Below are positions 29,739-37,341 of a DNA stretch of 64,000 nucleotides, in pieces. The stretch is taken from NCBI RefSeq assembly GCF_000768335.1, contig NZ_AVPT01000006.1, positions 62,001 through 126,000 on the forward strand. The letters run 5' to 3'. Source of the stretch: Lysobacter arseniciresistens ZS79. Its GTDB lineage: Bacteria; Pseudomonadota; Gammaproteobacteria; Xanthomonadales; Xanthomonadaceae. Positions within the stretch are counted from its first letter, which is position 1; every line of letters begins with the position of its first letter. The notes below the pieces were generated by a model, which was not told the DNA's origin, ran no database searches, and saw nothing but the letters and a program-made list of their open reading frames with translations. Position numbers and translations under genes: made by a program.

Positions 29739-30527
29739 TTACAGCAGGCCGCCGCCGAGCACCGGACGCGTCGGCAACACCGGGCGCTCCGGACGGGCCG
29801 GCGTCCCGGCACCGATCCCGACATCCAGCCCGACACTGCCGCGCGCGCCGGCATCGGCGCCGGCCGGGCGGGCGGTCGCGTTGCCGCGCGCGTCGATGCC
29901 CACCTGCACGCCGGCATCGACGCGGGTGCGCGCGGCGGCGCTGCCGGCCTCGTCGACCTCCGCTCGCACGCCGTCCACCAGCGAACCGGCGGCACCCACG
30001 GCCACATCGGCCGCGGCGTTGGCGCCGGCGCGGGCCTGGCCCACCACCGCCGCACCGGCCGTGGCCGTGCCCGCCGCCTGGGAGGCGAGATCGACCCGAT
30101 GCGCGGTGCTGACCGCGGCGCCCAGGTCGAGGTCGAGGCGCTGGGCGACCCGGCCCCAGCCCATGCCTTCGGCGCGCAGACCGGCGACGGTGTCGACCGC
30201 GGCATCGAAGCTGCCGGCGGCGCCCGATTCGACCAGCGCGGCGGACAGCGCCATCGCGGTGTCGACTTCGCCGTACGCCATGGCGCCCGCCGCGGCCGAC
30301 GCGGACTGCAGGCGCGACACCTGCGCGGCGGCGGCCTCGGTCGAACCGGCGACGTCGGCGTAGTGGGCGGCGAGCTGCTCGGCGCGGATGTCGCCCTGCG
30401 CGGCGGCAGCGGCCTCGGCGCGGGCGGCGGCGTCCGCATTGCCCGAAGCCTGCTGTGCTAACGCCGAAGGGGCGGCGGCGAGCAGGGCGGTGAACAGGAT
30501 CGAATGGATCAGGGGCTTGGAATTCAT
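29739..30527 (-). CDS. Ala-rich secreted protein of unknown function
   Basis: 262 residues. The signal peptide is MNSKPLIHS, then a hydrophobic run ending PSALAQ. The first third of the mature protein is helical and Ala-rich; the middle contains GEVDTAMALSAALVESGAAGSFDAAVDTVAGLRAEGMGWGRVAQRLDLDLGAAVS; the last third is Ala/Gly/Asp/Val-rich like the small protein at 4905. The segment AEGMGWGRVAQRLDL resembles the short 'GWG.IA..LG' motif seen in small secreted proteins of other bacteria. Function unknown. It lies between the S8 protease and the putative outer-membrane barrel on the same strand. Possibly a surface or extracellular structural protein. Confidence 0.72.
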   Translation of the reverse strand: MNSKPLIHSILFTALLAAAPSALAQQASGNADAAARAEAAAAAQGDIRAEQLAAHYADVAGSTEAAAAQVSRLQSASAAAGAMAYGEVDTAMALSAALVESGAAGSFDAAVDTVAGLRAEGMGWGRVAQRLDLDLGAAVSTAHRVDLASQAAGTATAGAAVVGQARAGANAAADVAVGAAGSLVDGVRAEVDEAGSAAARTRVDAGVQVGIDARGNATARPAGADAGARGSVGLDVGIGAGTPARPERPVLPTRPVLGGGLL

Positions 30528-30641
30528 CGTTCGCGTCTCCGTTTCGCCGCGGCCATTCCGCAGCGCTTGGAGGGGTTACGAACGGGGCGGCGGATTTCTT
30601 CCGCCGGATCGGCAGGCCGACCGGCCGTAGTCAGGATTCGT

Positions 30642-31928
30642 TCAGCGGGACCCGCCGGCGGCGACCGCCGGTCGTGCCTCGACCAGGCCGAATCCGTAGG
30701 TGTCGTCGCGGCCGTCCTCGCCGAGGTCGCGCGCGGTCACCGCCAGCCGCTCGCGGACCTTCCGGGCGACCGCTTCGTCGCGCCGGCCGAGCCCGTGCGC
30801 CGCCGCGCGCGCCACCAGCGGCGCGGCGAACGAGGTTCCGCGCACCGTGGTCCAGCCGCCGCCGGAGCGGGCCGCGCGCACTTGGCTGCCGCGCGCGGCG
30901 AAGTCGACCTGCGCCCCGCGCACGGCTTCGGGCAGCGCCCGGCCGCGCGGGTCCACCGCGGTCACGCCGATCACGCCGGGATAGGCCGCCGGGAACAGCG
31001 GCGGCGACGCCGGCCCGTCGTTGCCGACCGCCGCGACCAGCACGTGGCCGCGTGCCGCCAATGCCGCGGTGGCGCGCTGCACCAGCGCGTTGTGCGGGCC
31101 GACCAGGCTGATGTTGATCACGCCGACGTCCTGTTGTGCCAACCATGCCATCGCCTCGGCGAAACCGTCGGCCGCGCCGCCGGCCGGCTGTCCGCAGTAG
31201 ATGTCGGCGGCGAACAGGGTGCCGCCGTCGCCGCCGTCTTCGCCACCGACCAGCAGCGAGGCGACCGCGGTGCCGTGGCCGTCGGGCACGACCCGCCCGT
31301 CGCAGCCCCAGTGCCGCACGTCGACGCCGGCCATTGCCGGGTGGCCGGCATCGACACCGCTGTCGACCAGGCCGACGCGGACGCCGCCGCCCGTCGCCGC
31401 GACATCGGTGCCGGCAGCAGCACCGGTACCGGTTCCGACAGCGCCGGAGCCGAAATACAGGTGGTTGAAGTCGTAGGTGCCGGCCGGGTCGAGCCGGCGC
31501 AGCTGCTCCAGCGCCGCCGCGGTCCCGAGCCCGTCCGGCGCGCGCAGCACCACCAGACGCAGGCCGAGCGGTTCCAGCGAGCGGGTGCGGCCGACGTCGA
31601 ACCCGGCGTCGCGCGCAAGTTCGAGCGCGGCCGCGGCCGGGTCGATCGCGACCACCTCGCTGCGCACCACCGGCGCTCCGGCCGGGTCGAGCTCGACCCG
31701 CGCCGGGTGGCGGCGCAGCAGCTGCTCGACCGTCGGCGTCCGCACCGGCACCGCCTGGATCGTGTCGCGCACGGTTCGCGGCAGCCGCTGCACGGTGTCG
31801 CGGACCTGCGGCAGGGTCGTCGGCAGGCCGCCGCCGGGCAGCCCCGCCAGTTGCGCCTGCGCCGGCCATGCCAGGAGGCACAGCAGCAGCGGCAACACAG
31901 GGCGCAACAGCGGACGCGGATCGGGCAT
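30642..31928 (-). CDS. Secreted S8 (subtilisin-like) serine peptidase
   Basis: 428 residues. The signal peptide ends about WPAQA (residue 24), then comes a prodomain of roughly 120 residues, then the S8 catalytic domain. The triad is visible: Asp189 in VGLVDSGVD, His218 in PDGHGTAVASL and Ser366 in VRGTSFAAP, with the oxyanion-hole Asn303 in AVGNDGP. No C-terminal extension. ATG at 31928 is chosen because it gives the signal peptide; the frame is open further upstream without homology. It is divergent from an ECF sigma/anti-sigma pair across 194 bases and first in a run of three exported-protein genes. Confidence 0.88.
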   Translation of the reverse strand: MPDPRPLLRPVLPLLLCLLAWPAQAQLAGLPGGGLPTTLPQVRDTVQRLPRTVRDTIQAVPVRTPTVEQLLRRHPARVELDPAGAPVVRSEVVAIDPAAAALELARDAGFDVGRTRSLEPLGLRLVVLRAPDGLGTAAALEQLRRLDPAGTYDFNHLYFGSGAVGTGTGAAAGTDVAATGGGVRVGLVDSGVDAGHPAMAGVDVRHWGCDGRVVPDGHGTAVASLLVGGEDGGDGGTLFAADIYCGQPAGGAADGFAEAMAWLAQQDVGVINISLVGPHNALVQRATAALAARGHVLVAAVGNDGPASPPLFPAAYPGVIGVTAVDPRGRALPEAVRGAQVDFAARGSQVRAARSGGGWTTVRGTSFAAPLVARAAAHGLGRRDEAVARKVRERLAVTARDLGEDGRDDTYGFGLVEARPAVAAGGSR

Positions 31929-32122
31929 GGGCGGTGTTCCGGGTGGACGGGATGGCACGGTCCGGCCTGCGACAGCGCCGGTGCTAGCATCCGGCGCCAG
32001 CGGCGGGTGTCGCCGGCCCCGCGGCCGGGGCGGGACCGACAGCCTACCGTCGCGACCCCGCCCGACGATGAACGGAGACAAGGACCGGCGGAAGAAAACC
32101 GCCGCCCCGGACGTATCAATCG

Positions 32123-32623
32123 ATGACCGCCCCCGAATCCCTGCCTGAACTGCAACAGTGCGTGTGCGACCTGCTGCCGCGGCTGCGGCGGTTCGCCCGC
32201 GGCCTCGCCGGCAACCCGCACGACGCCGACGACGCCGTGCAGATCGCCGTCGAGCGCGCGCTGTCGCGGGCGTCGCAATGGCGCCCGGAGCAGGGACTGG
32301 AGCCGTGGCTGTTCGGCATCGTCCGCAACGCCTGGCTCGACGAGGTGCGGTCACGCCGGCGGCGCGGGCGGGTGTTCGCGCCGGAAGAGGAGGGCGAGCA
32401 CGTCGGCCACGCCGGCGTCGATGCCCATTCGGACCTGCTGTCGGTGGAGGCGGCGATGATGCGATTGCCCGAGGAACAACGCGCCGCGGTGGCGCTGGTG
32501 CTGGTCGAGGGGCTTTCCTACAAGGAGGCCGCGGCGGCGCTGGAGGTGCCGGTCGGCACCGTCACCAGCCGGCTCGCGCGCGGCCGCGACACCCTGCAGC
32601 GCCTGCTTGGCGGCAACCGGTGA
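32123..32623 (+). CDS. ECF-family RNA polymerase sigma factor
   Basis: 166 residues with sigma region 2 (LLPRLRRFARGLAGNPHDADDAVQIAVERAL, then WLFGIVRNAWLDEVRSRRRRG) and region 4 (LPEEQRAAVALVLVEGLSYKEAAAALEVPVGTVTSRLARGRDTLQRLL), with no regions 1 or 3, as in group 4 sigma factors. It is coupled to the downstream membrane anti-sigma factor by a GTGA overlap. The divergent S8 protease and secreted-protein genes are candidate regulon members; this is inference from position. Confidence 0.92.
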   Translation: MTAPESLPELQQCVCDLLPRLRRFARGLAGNPHDADDAVQIAVERALSRASQWRPEQGLEPWLFGIVRNAWLDEVRSRRRRGRVFAPEEEGEHVGHAGVDAHSDLLSVEAAMMRLPEEQRAAVALVLVEGLSYKEAAAALEVPVGTVTSRLARGRDTLQRLLGGNR

Positions 32624-33417
32624 ACGACCCCATGAACATCACTGACGACATCCTGATGGCCTACGTCGACGGCGAGCTCGACCCCGGCGCCGTGGCCGCG
32701 GTGGAGCAGGCGATGCGCGACGACCCGCAGGTCGCGGCCGCTGTCGCCGCCCAGCGGGCGCTGCGCGAGCAGTTGCGGCGGGCGTTCGCGCCGGTGATGG
32801 ACGAGCCGGTGCCGGCGCGCCTGCGCGATGCCGCGCTCGCCACCCGGGCCACGGACGCTCCAAACGACTCGGCCACGGTCGCCTCGCTCGACGCCGCCCG
32901 CGGACGACAGGGCCGCCGCCCGGCCGATACACCCGCACTGGCGGACCGACCCGCGCGCCGCGCCCGCCGCTGGCCCACGCTCGCCGCGCTGGCCGCCTCG
33001 CTGGCGCTGGGCGTGCTGGTCGCGCCGTGGCTGCGACCGGACGGTCCGGCGGAGTTGATCGACGTCGGCGAGGGCGGGCTGGTCGCGCAGGGCGCGCTGG
33101 CCGCGGCGCTCGATGCGCGTCTCGCGTCCAGCGCCGGCGACGCCGCGGTTGATGTCGGCTTCAGCTTCCGCGACCGCGACGGCCGCTACTGCCGGACCTT
33201 CGTGGTCGAGTCGCGCGCGCTGGCCGGGCTGGCGTGCCGCGGCGACGGTGGCTGGCGGGTCACCGCCACCGGCGCCAGCGAGCCGGCCGGCGGCGACCTG
33301 CGGCTGGCGTCGTCGCCGCTGCCGCCGTCGGTGCTGGCCGAAGTCGACGCACGCATCGACGGCGAGCCGCTCGACGCCGCCGCCGAACGGGCCGCGCGCG
33401 ACGCCGGCTGGCGCTGA
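32620..33417 (+). CDS. Transmembrane anti-sigma factor
   Basis: 265 residues from the GTG at 32620 that overlaps the sigma-factor stop (MNDPMNITDD); an ATG at 32632 would shorten it by four. Residues 5-60 form the helical sigma-binding N-terminus (DDILMAYVDGELDPGAVAAVE). There is one transmembrane segment (about 118-139, after RRARRWP) and a periplasmic domain of about 125 residues containing RDGRYCRTFVVES and LACRGDGGW, two Cys that could form a disulfide. The zinc-binding HxxxCxxC of ZAS anti-sigmas is absent. It probably holds the cognate sigma at the membrane until a periplasmic signal acts. Confidence 0.85.
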   Translation: MNDPMNITDDILMAYVDGELDPGAVAAVEQAMRDDPQVAAAVAAQRALREQLRRAFAPVMDEPVPARLRDAALATRATDAPNDSATVASLDAARGRQGRRPADTPALADRPARRARRWPTLAALAASLALGVLVAPWLRPDGPAELIDVGEGGLVAQGALAAALDARLASSAGDAAVDVGFSFRDRDGRYCRTFVVESRALAGLACRGDGGWRVTATGASEPAGGDLRLASSPLPPSVLAEVDARIDGEPLDAAAERAARDAGWR

Positions 33418-33459
33418 CCGGGCGCCTGCGACCGCCCTCACGCGCACGCGTCGCCGCCG

Positions 33460-33481
33460 CGGTCATCACGCCGCCATGCCC
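33460..33481 (+). promoter_or_regulatory. Pho-box-like tandem 11-mers upstream of the histidine kinase gene
   Basis: CGGTCATCACG directly followed by CCGCCATGCCC, two 11-bp units resembling the PhoB half-site CTGTCATNNNN (6 of 7 and 5 of 7 matches). The same arrangement, differing mainly in the spacer bases, precedes the TonB receptor at 37280. An extra CTGTCAT occurs at 33507, not in 11-bp phase. Assignment is by eye only. Confidence 0.3.
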
Positions 33482-33576
33482 GCGCCCCGGCATCATGCGT
33501 GGCTCGCTGTCATGGTGGGCCGCGACGCGGAGAACCCGTGGCGACCCACCGCCGTCGCCCCGCCGCCCGAGCCTGC

Positions 33577-35583
33577 ATGCCGCTTCCAAACTGTGAGCAA
33601 CTCTTCCAGTCGTCGCCCAACGCCTACATGGTGCTGGACCGCCAGCTGCGTTTCATCGAGGCCAACCAGGCGTATGCGCAACTGACCGGGCGCAGCCGCG
33701 ACGAACTGATCGGGCGCTGCCTGTTCGACGTGTTCCCCGGAACCCGCAACCCGGACGGCAGCTCGCAGGTCGAGCAGCTGCGTGCGTCGATCGAGCGCGC
33801 GTTCGCGACCGGCGAGCGCGACGTGCTTGCGTTGATCCCGTACCGCGTTGGCGACGGCGATGCGCCGTCCGGCGAGGTGCGCTACTGGAGCGCCACCCAC
33901 ACGCCCTTGCGCGACGCGAACGGCGCGGTGTCCGCGGTGATGCAGCACACCACCGACGTCACCGCCATCCAGCGGCTGCGCGAGGAAGTGCGCCAGGCGC
34001 GCGCCGCGGCCGGCCCGACGATGGAGCAACTGTCCGAAGGCGTGTTCGAGCGCGCCGCCAGCGTGCAGCGCGACAACCTGCGGCTGGCCGCGCGGGAAGG
34101 CTTCATGACCGACCTGTTCGAGCAGGCGCCGGGCTTCATCGCGGTGCTGCGCGGGCCCGACCACGTGTTCGAGCTGGCCAACGACGCCTACGAGCAACTG
34201 GTCGGGCGCCGCGACCTGATCGGCCGCGGCGTCCGCGAGGCGCTGCCGGAGCTGAGCGGGCAGGGGTTCTTCGAACTGCTCGACCAGGTCCGCAGCACCG
34301 GGCGGCCGTTCGTCGGGCGCAGCGTCCCGGTCGAGCTGAACGACATCGACGGGCTGCCGCGCACGGTGTTCGTCGACTTCGTCTACCAGCCGGTGCGCGG
34401 CGCATCGGGCGCGGTCGAGAGCATCTTCGTGCAGGGCTCCGACGTGACCGACCGCGAGACCGCGCTGGACGCGCTGCGGCAGAGCGAATCGCGCTTCCAC
34501 ACCATCGCCGACCTGCTGCCGCAGATGGTCTGGTCGACGCGCCCGGATGGCGAGGTCGAGTACTTCAACCGCCGCTGGTACGAGTTCACCGGCGATGGCC
34601 GGGGCGCCATCGGTGGCCACGCCTGGGTCGGCCGCGTGCACGAGCAGGACCGCGACCGTGCGCTCGCCGCGTGGCAGGCCAGCGTAGCGACCGGCGACCC
34701 CTACGAGGTCGAATACCGGCTGCGCGACCGCCACGGCGAACATCACTGGGTGCTGGCGCGCGGCCTGCCGGTGCCTGGCGCCGATGGCGCGCTGCTGCGC
34801 TGGATCGGCACCTGCACGCTGATCCACGAGCAGAAGCGCGTGCAGCAGATGCTCGAGGAGAGCCAGCAGGCGCTGCGGTCCGCCGACGACCAGCGCAACC
34901 GGTTCCTGGCGACGCTGGCGCACGAACTGCGCAACCCGCTGGCGCCGATCGCCAACGCCGCGCAACTGTTGAAGATGGCGCCGGACCGGCAGGACACCGT
35001 CAGCCACACCGCCGGCGTGATCGAGCGCCAGGCCGAGCACATGCGGCGACTGGTCGAGGACCTGCTGGACGTTTCGCGGGTGACGCGCGGCCAGGCCCGC
35101 CTGCACCTTGCCCCGGTGGTGCTGGTGGAGGCGGTGGCCGTGGCGGTCGAGCAGACCGCAGGCGCGGTCGCGGAGAGCCGCAACCGGCTGGAGGTGATCG
35201 ACCGCGCGCCCGGGCTGCGGGTGCGCGGCGACGCGCTGCGCGTCACCCAGATCGTCGCCAACCTCGTCAGCAACGCGGCCAAGTTCACGCCGGCGGGTGG
35301 ACGCATCGTGGTGGAGATCGACCGCGAAGGCGACGGCGACGATGCGCAGGCGTGCATCCGGGTGACCGATACCGGCATCGGCCTGCCGCCGGAACTGCTG
35401 GAGCAGGTGTTCGAGCTGTTCGTCCAGGCCGATGGTTCGGCCGCGCGCTCCGGCGGTGGTCTCGGTATCGGCCTGTCGTTGGCGCGCAGCCTCGCCCAGT
35501 TGCACGGTGGCAGCCTCGCCGCCCACAGCGACGGACCGGGACAAGGGTCGAGCTTCGTGTTGCGGTTGCCGGTCGAGCGCTGA
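33577..35583 (+). CDS. Multi-PAS sensor histidine kinase
   Basis: 668 residues with no transmembrane segment. Three PAS-type sensory domains come in order: about 5-120 (LFQSSPNAYMVLDRQLRFIEANQAYAQLTGRS), 180-300 (FEQAPGFIAVLRGPDHVFELANDAYEQLVGRRD) and 310-425 (PAS/PAC with RWYEFTG and WVLARGLPV). Then a HisKA domain with the phospho-acceptor His449 in LAHELRNPLAP and a HATPase domain with NLVSNAAKFTP, DTGIGLP and GGGLGIGLSLA. It is therefore a cytosolic hybrid-less kinase. No response regulator gene is adjacent, so its partner is unknown. The start is ATG 33577, the last start before the first PAS domain; an upstream GTG is possible. It is followed by a terminator. Confidence 0.88.
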   Translation: MPLPNCEQLFQSSPNAYMVLDRQLRFIEANQAYAQLTGRSRDELIGRCLFDVFPGTRNPDGSSQVEQLRASIERAFATGERDVLALIPYRVGDGDAPSGEVRYWSATHTPLRDANGAVSAVMQHTTDVTAIQRLREEVRQARAAAGPTMEQLSEGVFERAASVQRDNLRLAAREGFMTDLFEQAPGFIAVLRGPDHVFELANDAYEQLVGRRDLIGRGVREALPELSGQGFFELLDQVRSTGRPFVGRSVPVELNDIDGLPRTVFVDFVYQPVRGASGAVESIFVQGSDVTDRETALDALRQSESRFHTIADLLPQMVWSTRPDGEVEYFNRRWYEFTGDGRGAIGGHAWVGRVHEQDRDRALAAWQASVATGDPYEVEYRLRDRHGEHHWVLARGLPVPGADGALLRWIGTCTLIHEQKRVQQMLEESQQALRSADDQRNRFLATLAHELRNPLAPIANAAQLLKMAPDRQDTVSHTAGVIERQAEHMRRLVEDLLDVSRVTRGQARLHLAPVVLVEAVAVAVEQTAGAVAESRNRLEVIDRAPGLRVRGDALRVTQIVANLVSNAAKFTPAGGRIVVEIDREGDGDDAQACIRVTDTGIGLPPELLEQVFELFVQADGSAARSGGGLGIGLSLARSLAQLHGGSLAAHSDGPGQGSSFVLRLPVER

Positions 35584-35597
35584 TTGCCGGACATGGA

Positions 35598-35621
35598 AAG
35601 GCCCCGCCGGAGCGGGGCCTT
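35598..35621. terminator. Hairpin between convergent genes, likely bidirectional terminator
   Basis: Stem AAGGCCCCGC / GCGGGGCCTT with a CGGA loop. T-runs are weak on both sides (TTCG on the plus strand, TTTCC on the minus), but it is well placed 14 bases after the kinase stop and 17 bases from the end of the convergent gene. Confidence 0.6.
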
Positions 35622-35637
35622 CGTCGACCGGCGTGGC

Positions 35638-35940
35638 TCAGCGGCCGTCGCGGTCGGCGTCGCCGGGCATCGCCCGCTCGATGTGGTGCCAGCCGTCGCG
35701 AACCGCTTCCTTCGCTTCGTTCCAGGCCAGGCGGGAGTTCGCCTTGGTGGCCTCCCAGCCGCGCTCCAGGTCGTTCTCGACCTCCTCGAAGCGCTGGCCC
35801 TCGCGCTGGCCGTACTGGGTGTAGCCGTACTTGTAGGCCGGCTCGTAGTCGTCCCAGCTGCGGGCGGTGTTGTAGTAGCTCGCCTGCTGGTAGTTGTTGC
35901 GGAAGTGTTCGGTGTACTGCTGCTCCGGAATGCGGGCCAT
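35638..35940 (-). CDS. Conserved hypothetical stress-type protein
   Basis: 100 residues, hydrophilic and aromatic-rich, with no signal peptide or membrane segment. The pattern DDYEPAYKYGYTQYGQREGQRFEEVENDLERGWEA, followed by LAWNEAKEAVRDGWHHI, resembles a repeat-like tail found in some general-stress (YsnF/CsbD-associated) proteins of proteobacteria: an acidic 'YEPAY.YG' block, an 'F.EVE.DL...W' block and a 'W..A...VRDGW' block. Molecular function is unknown. It is a single gene, convergent with the kinase. Confidence 0.6.
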   Translation of the reverse strand: MARIPEQQYTEHFRNNYQQASYYNTARSWDDYEPAYKYGYTQYGQREGQRFEEVENDLERGWEATKANSRLAWNEAKEAVRDGWHHIERAMPGDADRDGR

Positions 35941-36029
35941 GGTGGTCTCCGTCGGTTGGGGGAGGCCCTACGCTAGGTTGGCGTTCGCAATGCCGCCGTG
36001 AAGCCGGCAAGGCGCCGCAGACGTGCCGT

Positions 36030-37175
36030 TCAGCCTCGCGCCACCGCCGTGCAACCGGTCCGCAGGTCCAGCGCACGGGCGATGTCGCGCCAGTCGAACG
36101 CGGCCACCGCCATGTCGTCGTGCACCGCGTAGAACACGCCGGCGGGGAAGTTGGAGGTGCCGGGCTGGTGCAACCAGACGCCGTCGGTGTTGGCGGTGGT
36201 GGCACCGGCGAACGCGCCAAGGTGCGCGAGGCTCTCGCGGTCGAACACGTGGAACAGGCTGCGGTCCTTGAACTGGTCGGTCGCGAGCCAGTAGCCGCTG
36301 CCGTCGTCGCACTGCCACAGGGCGATGCCCTCGGCCTGCGCCTTGAACAGCCCTTCGCCGATGGTGCGGCCGGCGTAGTGGCCGTCCAGCCTGTACTCGC
36401 GCAGGGCGGTGCCGGTGGCGGTGTCCTCCTCGGCGACCAGCAGCCGGCCGTGCGTGGTGTCGCCCCAGATCGACTCGGGGATACGGATCGCGCCGGCGGC
36501 GGTGGTGTCGCCTTCGGTGCCGGCGGGCGTCGCCCGCACGGTGTCGCCGTCGATGCGCACGCGATAGCGGCGGACGCGCTCGTCCAGGTCGGCCAGCGGC
36601 GGGACGATGTCGTCGCCACGGGCGTCGACGCCGGCCATGTAGGCGTCGGTCACGCGCACGTCGTATTCGCCCGGCGCGGTCGCGTGCAGCCAGATGCCGT
36701 AGGGCTGGCGGAGTTCGCCCGCGCCGAACTGGCCGAGCGGCTCCATCTCCGGCAGCCGCAGCACCTGCACGCGGTGGTTGTCGCGCTCGACCACGAACAC
36801 CAGGTCGTCGACCACGAAGATGCCGTTGGGACGGTCGAACCCGCCCGCACCGACGCCCGGCCGGCCGACCGGTGCCAGTGACGCGCCGGTGTCGCCGTCG
36901 TAGGCCATCAGCCGGCCGGTCGCCTTGGCCGTGGCCAGCAGCAGGGTGCGGCCGTCGGCGGCGCGCCACAACGCGGGCGAGTCGACGTTGTCGTCCGGCG
37001 TGCGGGCGGTGATGAAGGCTTCGGTGACCGTCTCGTACGCGACGCCGGCATCGGTCAGCATCGGGTCTTCGTCGTGGTGGTCGGGCTCGCGGTCTGCCGG
37101 CGCGGTGGCGCAGGCGGCGAGCAGGGTGGCGATGCAAACGACGGCGAAAGGAAGGCGGGCGAAGCGGGCGGGCAT
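36030..37175 (-). CDS. Beta-propeller phytase, lipoprotein
   Basis: 381 residues. The lipoprotein signal ends at LLAAC. The mature protein is a predicted six-bladed beta-propeller phytase (3-phytase type), which releases phosphate from phytate in a calcium-dependent way. Seen: DDNVDSPALWRA, TAKATGRLMAYDGDTG, RPNGIFVVDDLVFVVERDNHRVQVLRLPE, AEEDTATGTALREYRLDG, AQAEGIALWQCDDGSGYWLATDQFKDRSLFHVFDRE and NTDGVWLHQPG. Length fits (about 380 with leader). It is divergent from a TonB-dependent receptor 166 bases away, a pairing known for phytases in aquatic and soil bacteria, which suggests uptake of phytate or its products. Start ATG 37175 lacks a clear ribosome-binding site. Confidence 0.83.
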   Translation of the reverse strand: MPARFARLPFAVVCIATLLAACATAPADREPDHHDEDPMLTDAGVAYETVTEAFITARTPDDNVDSPALWRAADGRTLLLATAKATGRLMAYDGDTGASLAPVGRPGVGAGGFDRPNGIFVVDDLVFVVERDNHRVQVLRLPEMEPLGQFGAGELRQPYGIWLHATAPGEYDVRVTDAYMAGVDARGDDIVPPLADLDERVRRYRVRIDGDTVRATPAGTEGDTTAAGAIRIPESIWGDTTHGRLLVAEEDTATGTALREYRLDGHYAGRTIGEGLFKAQAEGIALWQCDDGSGYWLATDQFKDRSLFHVFDRESLAHLGAFAGATTANTDGVWLHQPGTSNFPAGVFYAVHDDMAVAAFDWRDIARALDLRTGCTAVARG

Positions 37176-37185
37176 CGGGTGGCGT

Positions 37186-37229
37186 CCGGGTGACAGTGAG
37201 GTGGCGTTTCTATCACCGCCGGATGACAG
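37186..37229 (-). promoter_or_regulatory. Pho-box-like array of 11-bp repeats before the phytase gene
   Basis: Read on the minus strand from 37229: CTGTCATCCGG, CGGTGATAGAA, ACGCCACCTCA, CTGTCACCCGG, then ACGCCACCCG, which runs into the phytase ATG. The units are spaced exactly 11 bp, and the first seven bases of each follow CTGTCAY, the PhoB half-site. Two 11-bp units make one classical Pho box. Phosphate-starvation control of a phytase would be logical, but this is inference from sequence alone. Confidence 0.5.
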
Positions 37230-37279
37230 CCCCGCGACATCGGCGTGCCTTGCGTGACGGCGCTTGCGCGGCGCCGGCG

Positions 37280-37301
37280 CGGTCATCGTTCCGCCATGTT
37301 C
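37280..37301 (+). promoter_or_regulatory. Pho-box-like tandem 11-mers upstream of the TonB-dependent receptor
   Basis: CGGTCATCGTT followed directly by CCGCCATGTTC, 40 bases before the receptor start codon. Match to CTGTCAT: 6 of 7 and 5 of 7. It lies on the opposite strand from the phytase array, so the divergent pair could be co-induced from one region. Confidence 0.4.
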
Positions 37302-37341
37302 GTCGCCGATCGTGGCGGCTTTCCGGCCACCAGAGTCCTCC

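Noticed and set aside
30504-32126. Plus-strand frame of 540 codons opposite the S8 protease
   Set aside because: Antisense to a gene with an intact catalytic triad and signal peptide; no protein-like features of its own.
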